From contig CAXIUT010000111.1 in NCBI GenBank assembly GCA_964035545.1, positions 1 to 45,926 on the forward strand: a stretch of 45,926 nucleotides of DNA, in the 5' to 3' direction. A model generated the notes under the pieces. That model worked only from the letters and a program-made list of their open reading frames with translations. It searched no databases and was not told the DNA's origin. This DNA is from Bugula neritina. Lineage: Eukaryota; Bryozoa; Gymnolaemata; Cheilostomatida; Bugulidae. Each line of letters begins with the position of its first letter. Position 1 is the first letter of the stretch. Both the position numbers and the translations under genes were made by a program. Below are positions 43,514 to 45,926 of this stretch, piece by piece.

Positions 43514-44551
43514 TCAATGCTGCCCTACTATCGAATGAGCAGCCACGTTAAATGATAAATTAGTTGGATTATGCTTCCGAAATTCATTTTTACCATAAAG
43601 CTGATTTCTAGATACAGCATCCAGATCGATCGTCTTCATGTAGTCCTCACGACGACGCTGAAGCTAGGTATCGTAGTTGTTGACGTATTAGGGATTGCTT
43701 TTGTGGCGGTCGTTTGTGTTGAATAGATGCGAATGGCTGTCGATTAGCTATGATTGGTTTGGCGGGGTGCGGGATTGCTATGGTTGGTACTATGGCTGGT
43801 ACTATTTTTGGTACTATTGCTGATGTTCTTGTTTTTTTGGTTGTTTATGCTATGGGTGCATATACTGCTTCTCCAGTTATGAATATTTGTCCATCAGTTG
43901 CTCTTTAGGAGTTGTTTCTAAATGTTTATAATATGGTTTTGGCAATAAAGTTATCTGCTGCTTGCCATTCAATGAATCCGGCTGGTAGTCCATCTGACAA
44001 TACTTGGGATCTATATAAGGTTCATCTCTTCTCCTCTCAGGATTAACTAAATTCTAACGATTATTATTTATTCTGCTATTAGCCAACTCCTCTTTCTTAT
44101 GCTGCACAGTCTAGTACTGCTTAGTAGCTAAATACCTCCTCTTTTCTTAATATTCATGTTACTTATGTTCCTTCATATCCAAAGATTGATTATTCTTTCT
44201 CGCCAAATCCTCCTGAGCCCGTAACTTATACCTCACAGCCTAATTGACCCGTGTCCCACTACCCGCCCCCTCAATATCAGTGGTATCAAGACTACGCATG
44301 TAGGTCTTATCCATTGCAATTCTATTTTGATAAGGGTATTTCTAGGGACTAGAAAGAACGTTTTCTTGTTCGATTTATGATTGATATCTTGCGCCATAGT
44401 GACGACGACCGCTATCTGTAAAGTAATCCTGACCGGTTGGAATCTATGATGGGTATTATTTAGGTTTACGATTATACCAGGCTCGATCAGGAAGGTACCC
44501 TTGCCTGTAAAATGGACTTGCCTTATGGTAACTCAATTCGTTGTACTTCAT
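43514..44551 (-). CDS. Gln/Tyr-rich coiled-coil protein
   Basis: 345 aa, single exon, starting MKYNELSYHKASPFYRQG. N-terminal third is Arg/Tyr/Gln-rich and polar. A charged coil runs over residues ~105-165 (KLRAQEDLARKNNQSLDMKE, QEKRRYLATKQYQTVQHKK). Then a Gln/Tyr/Pro low-complexity tract (KKQEHQQQYQKQYQPQYQPQ) and a basic end (QLQRRREDYMKTIDLDAVSR). No family recognised. The opposite strand shows hydrophobic Val/Gly-rich ORFs that are shadows of the Gln/Pro tract. Confidence 0.7.
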
Positions 44552-44788
44552 TAATAAAATTATGAGGGATAGTTATATCATTAACAGGATTATCTGAAAT
44601 CAAAAAATAGTTGGAAAAAATAGTAAAAATTATCAATGAACTTGAGAAGATAAGAATGGTGGTTTAACTTAATTTTAGGAGTATGATTGATGAGGTGAAT
44701 TTGTTGTTGTTGATTGATTATTCATAATGAGTCAGTTATAAATATATCAAAATACTAATCAAAATATATATTATATTCTAACAGACAC

Positions 44789-45772
44789 ATGTAACCAAGA
44801 GCATTCGGCCGTGAAATCACCAACCTCATGGACATCAACCCTCACAAAAGAAACCATTCTCTACATTCACGCCTTAAAGACCTCAAAGACCTCAAAGCGC
44901 CAGTCAGCACTCGCAACAAAAGCATCATCTTGCCCTCCAACAAAGTCCCAGAACCCAAACCAGCCCCTCCAGCTCAACCAAATGCCCAAATGGTTCCAGA
45001 ATACTTCGAATAAAACATCAAATTCCTCATCACCCAAGAGAAGAAGAGACAACCCATCGGCAACTACATCTCATCGCACCAAATCCTCTCAACTAACTCA
45101 AGAAGCAAACTCATCGACTGGCTCTCAGAACTACACTACAAATACAAAATGTTCCCATAGACCATCTTCGCAGTAGTACATCTCGTAGACAAATACCTCT
45201 CCATCAGAAATGTTCCTCTATCCGAGTTGCAATTGGTCGGAACATCAGCTTTGTTCATTGCAGCCAAGTTCTAATAAACTTATCAAGTTCCACAAATCAA
45301 ACAGCTGCTCTCTGCATGTGCTGGACAGTACAGTGCCAAACAACTTCTAGCCACTGAGGCAGATATGATAGATGTCATGGGTTTTGAACTGATAGTCGAC
45401 TCTGTTTTCAAGTTTTACGAACCTTTGGCTAAAATGGCCGGCATGTAACCCAAAAACATGCATCTTGGTCAATATGTACTTGAATTAGCAATGACCAGAC
45501 CTAAATTTTTGGAATACCAGCCCAGCATGATGGCAGCTTCTTGCATCTACTTGATCAAAAAAATAAGAAAAAGCTAGAATGCATGGAGCGACAACTTATT
45601 GAAATTAACTAGCTACAAAGAATCCGATTTGAAGAGTTGCGCCAAGGAGTTGTGCGGATTGCTGGAAGAAGCCGGTTAGTTGGAACACTGCAAAGCTATA
45701 AAAAAGAAATTTTCAATGCCATCATACTACTAAGTAACCAGAATTCGACTCTAAAGAAAATAAAGACGGTGA
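44789..45772 (+). CDS. mitotic-type (A/B-like) cyclin
   Basis: 327 aa, single exon. N-terminal region Lys/Pro-rich (~85 aa) without an obvious RxxL destruction box apart from weak candidates. Cyclin box 1: SRSKLIDWLSELHYKYKMFP, TIFAVVHLVDKYLSI, LQLVGTSALFIAAKF. Cyclin box 2: GQYVLELAMTRPKFLEYQPS, MMAASCIYLIKKI. This is the A/B-type pattern, including the Asp-Trp-Leu of helix 1. It should bind a CDK and act in nuclear division. It is the last gene, ending 74 bp from the terminal telomere. Confidence 0.88.
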
Positions 45773-45845
45773 TATTCTAATTCATTTATATTCGGCTATT
45801 CATATTTATCACTTATTTGCAGTATATAATAGATACAAATATATC

Positions 45846-45926
45846 GGGGTTGGGGTTGGGGTTGGGGTTGGGGTTGGGGTTGGGGTTGGGGTTGGGGTTG
45901 GGGTTGGGGTTGGGGTTGGGGTTGGG
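45846..45926. repeat. right telomere, G4T2 repeats
   Basis: About 13 perfect GGGGTT units reach the end of the window. Together with 1-63 this shows that the window spans telomere to telomere. Confidence 0.98.

Noticed and set aside
43740-44260. Plus-strand Gly/Val/Pro-rich frame with hydrophobic start
   Set aside because: Antisense of the Gln/Tyr-rich gene at 43514-44551, which has a full ATG-to-TGA frame.
1-45926. CRISPR arrays, bacterial operons, ribosome binding sites, rRNA
   Set aside because: Nothing of the kind is present; telomeres, introns and code 6 show a ciliate nuclear chromosome.

Overview
This window is a macronuclear chromosome, or a joined pair of chromosomes, from a ciliate. 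It starts with C4A2 telomere repeats (1-63) and ends with G4T2 repeats (45846-45926). Genes read through only if TAA and TAG are glutamine and TGA is the sole stop (code 6). About 40 introns were placed by reading frame. Nearly all are 19-24 nt, GT..AG, and many restore a recognisable protein family. Genes are packed with gaps as small as 36-50 bp. C4A2 telomeres, code 6 and ~20-nt introns point to an oligohymenophorean-like ciliate; I cannot name the species. Standard-code ORF calling sees only fragments of these genes, so the coordinates here come from manual code-6 reading with introns removed.

Layout. 0.25-7.1 kb: a cyclin, four uncharacterised genes (one with a C2H2 finger) and a large unknown minus-strand gene. 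7.1-10.8 kb: AT-rich spacers, a small frameshifted gene and a Met/Pro-rich RRM protein. 10.9-18 kb: a mosaic of duplications. It holds two inverted copies of a chimeric fragment (40 nt of the POC1 gene joined to the 3' third of a RasGAP-like gene), a reversed 5' fragment of the YTH gene, two members of a paralogous 'B' family, and two unique genes. 18-23 kb: YTH-domain m6A reader, CFAP91, a coiled-coil gene and NME7. 23-29 kb: two secreted proteins, CSN5, small genes and a two-OB-fold protein with RDNYDRPPR repeats. 29.5-32.8 kb: a 1066-aa Cys-rich surface protein. 32.8-40.4 kb: a Gly/Gln repeat protein with a CxxC zinc-type module, LAMTOR3, homogentisate dioxygenase, POC1, the RasGAP-like gene and a third B paralogue. 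40.53-40.60 kb: an internal telomere array oriented like a right chromosome end. 40.9-45.8 kb: an unknown, possibly mitochondrial protein, an SPFH protein, two coiled-coil/Gln-rich genes and a mitotic-type cyclin 74 bp from the terminal telomere.

Cilium and centriole genes are prominent (CFAP91, NME7, POC1). The most notable structure is the link between the internal telomere and the 10.9-18 kb mosaic. The 2 kb next to the internal telomere (RasGAP 3' end facing a B gene) recurs inverted at 14.4-16.3 kb. The chimeric copies there share both a POC1 fusion junction and a ~110-nt deletion, so they descend from one rearranged ancestor.
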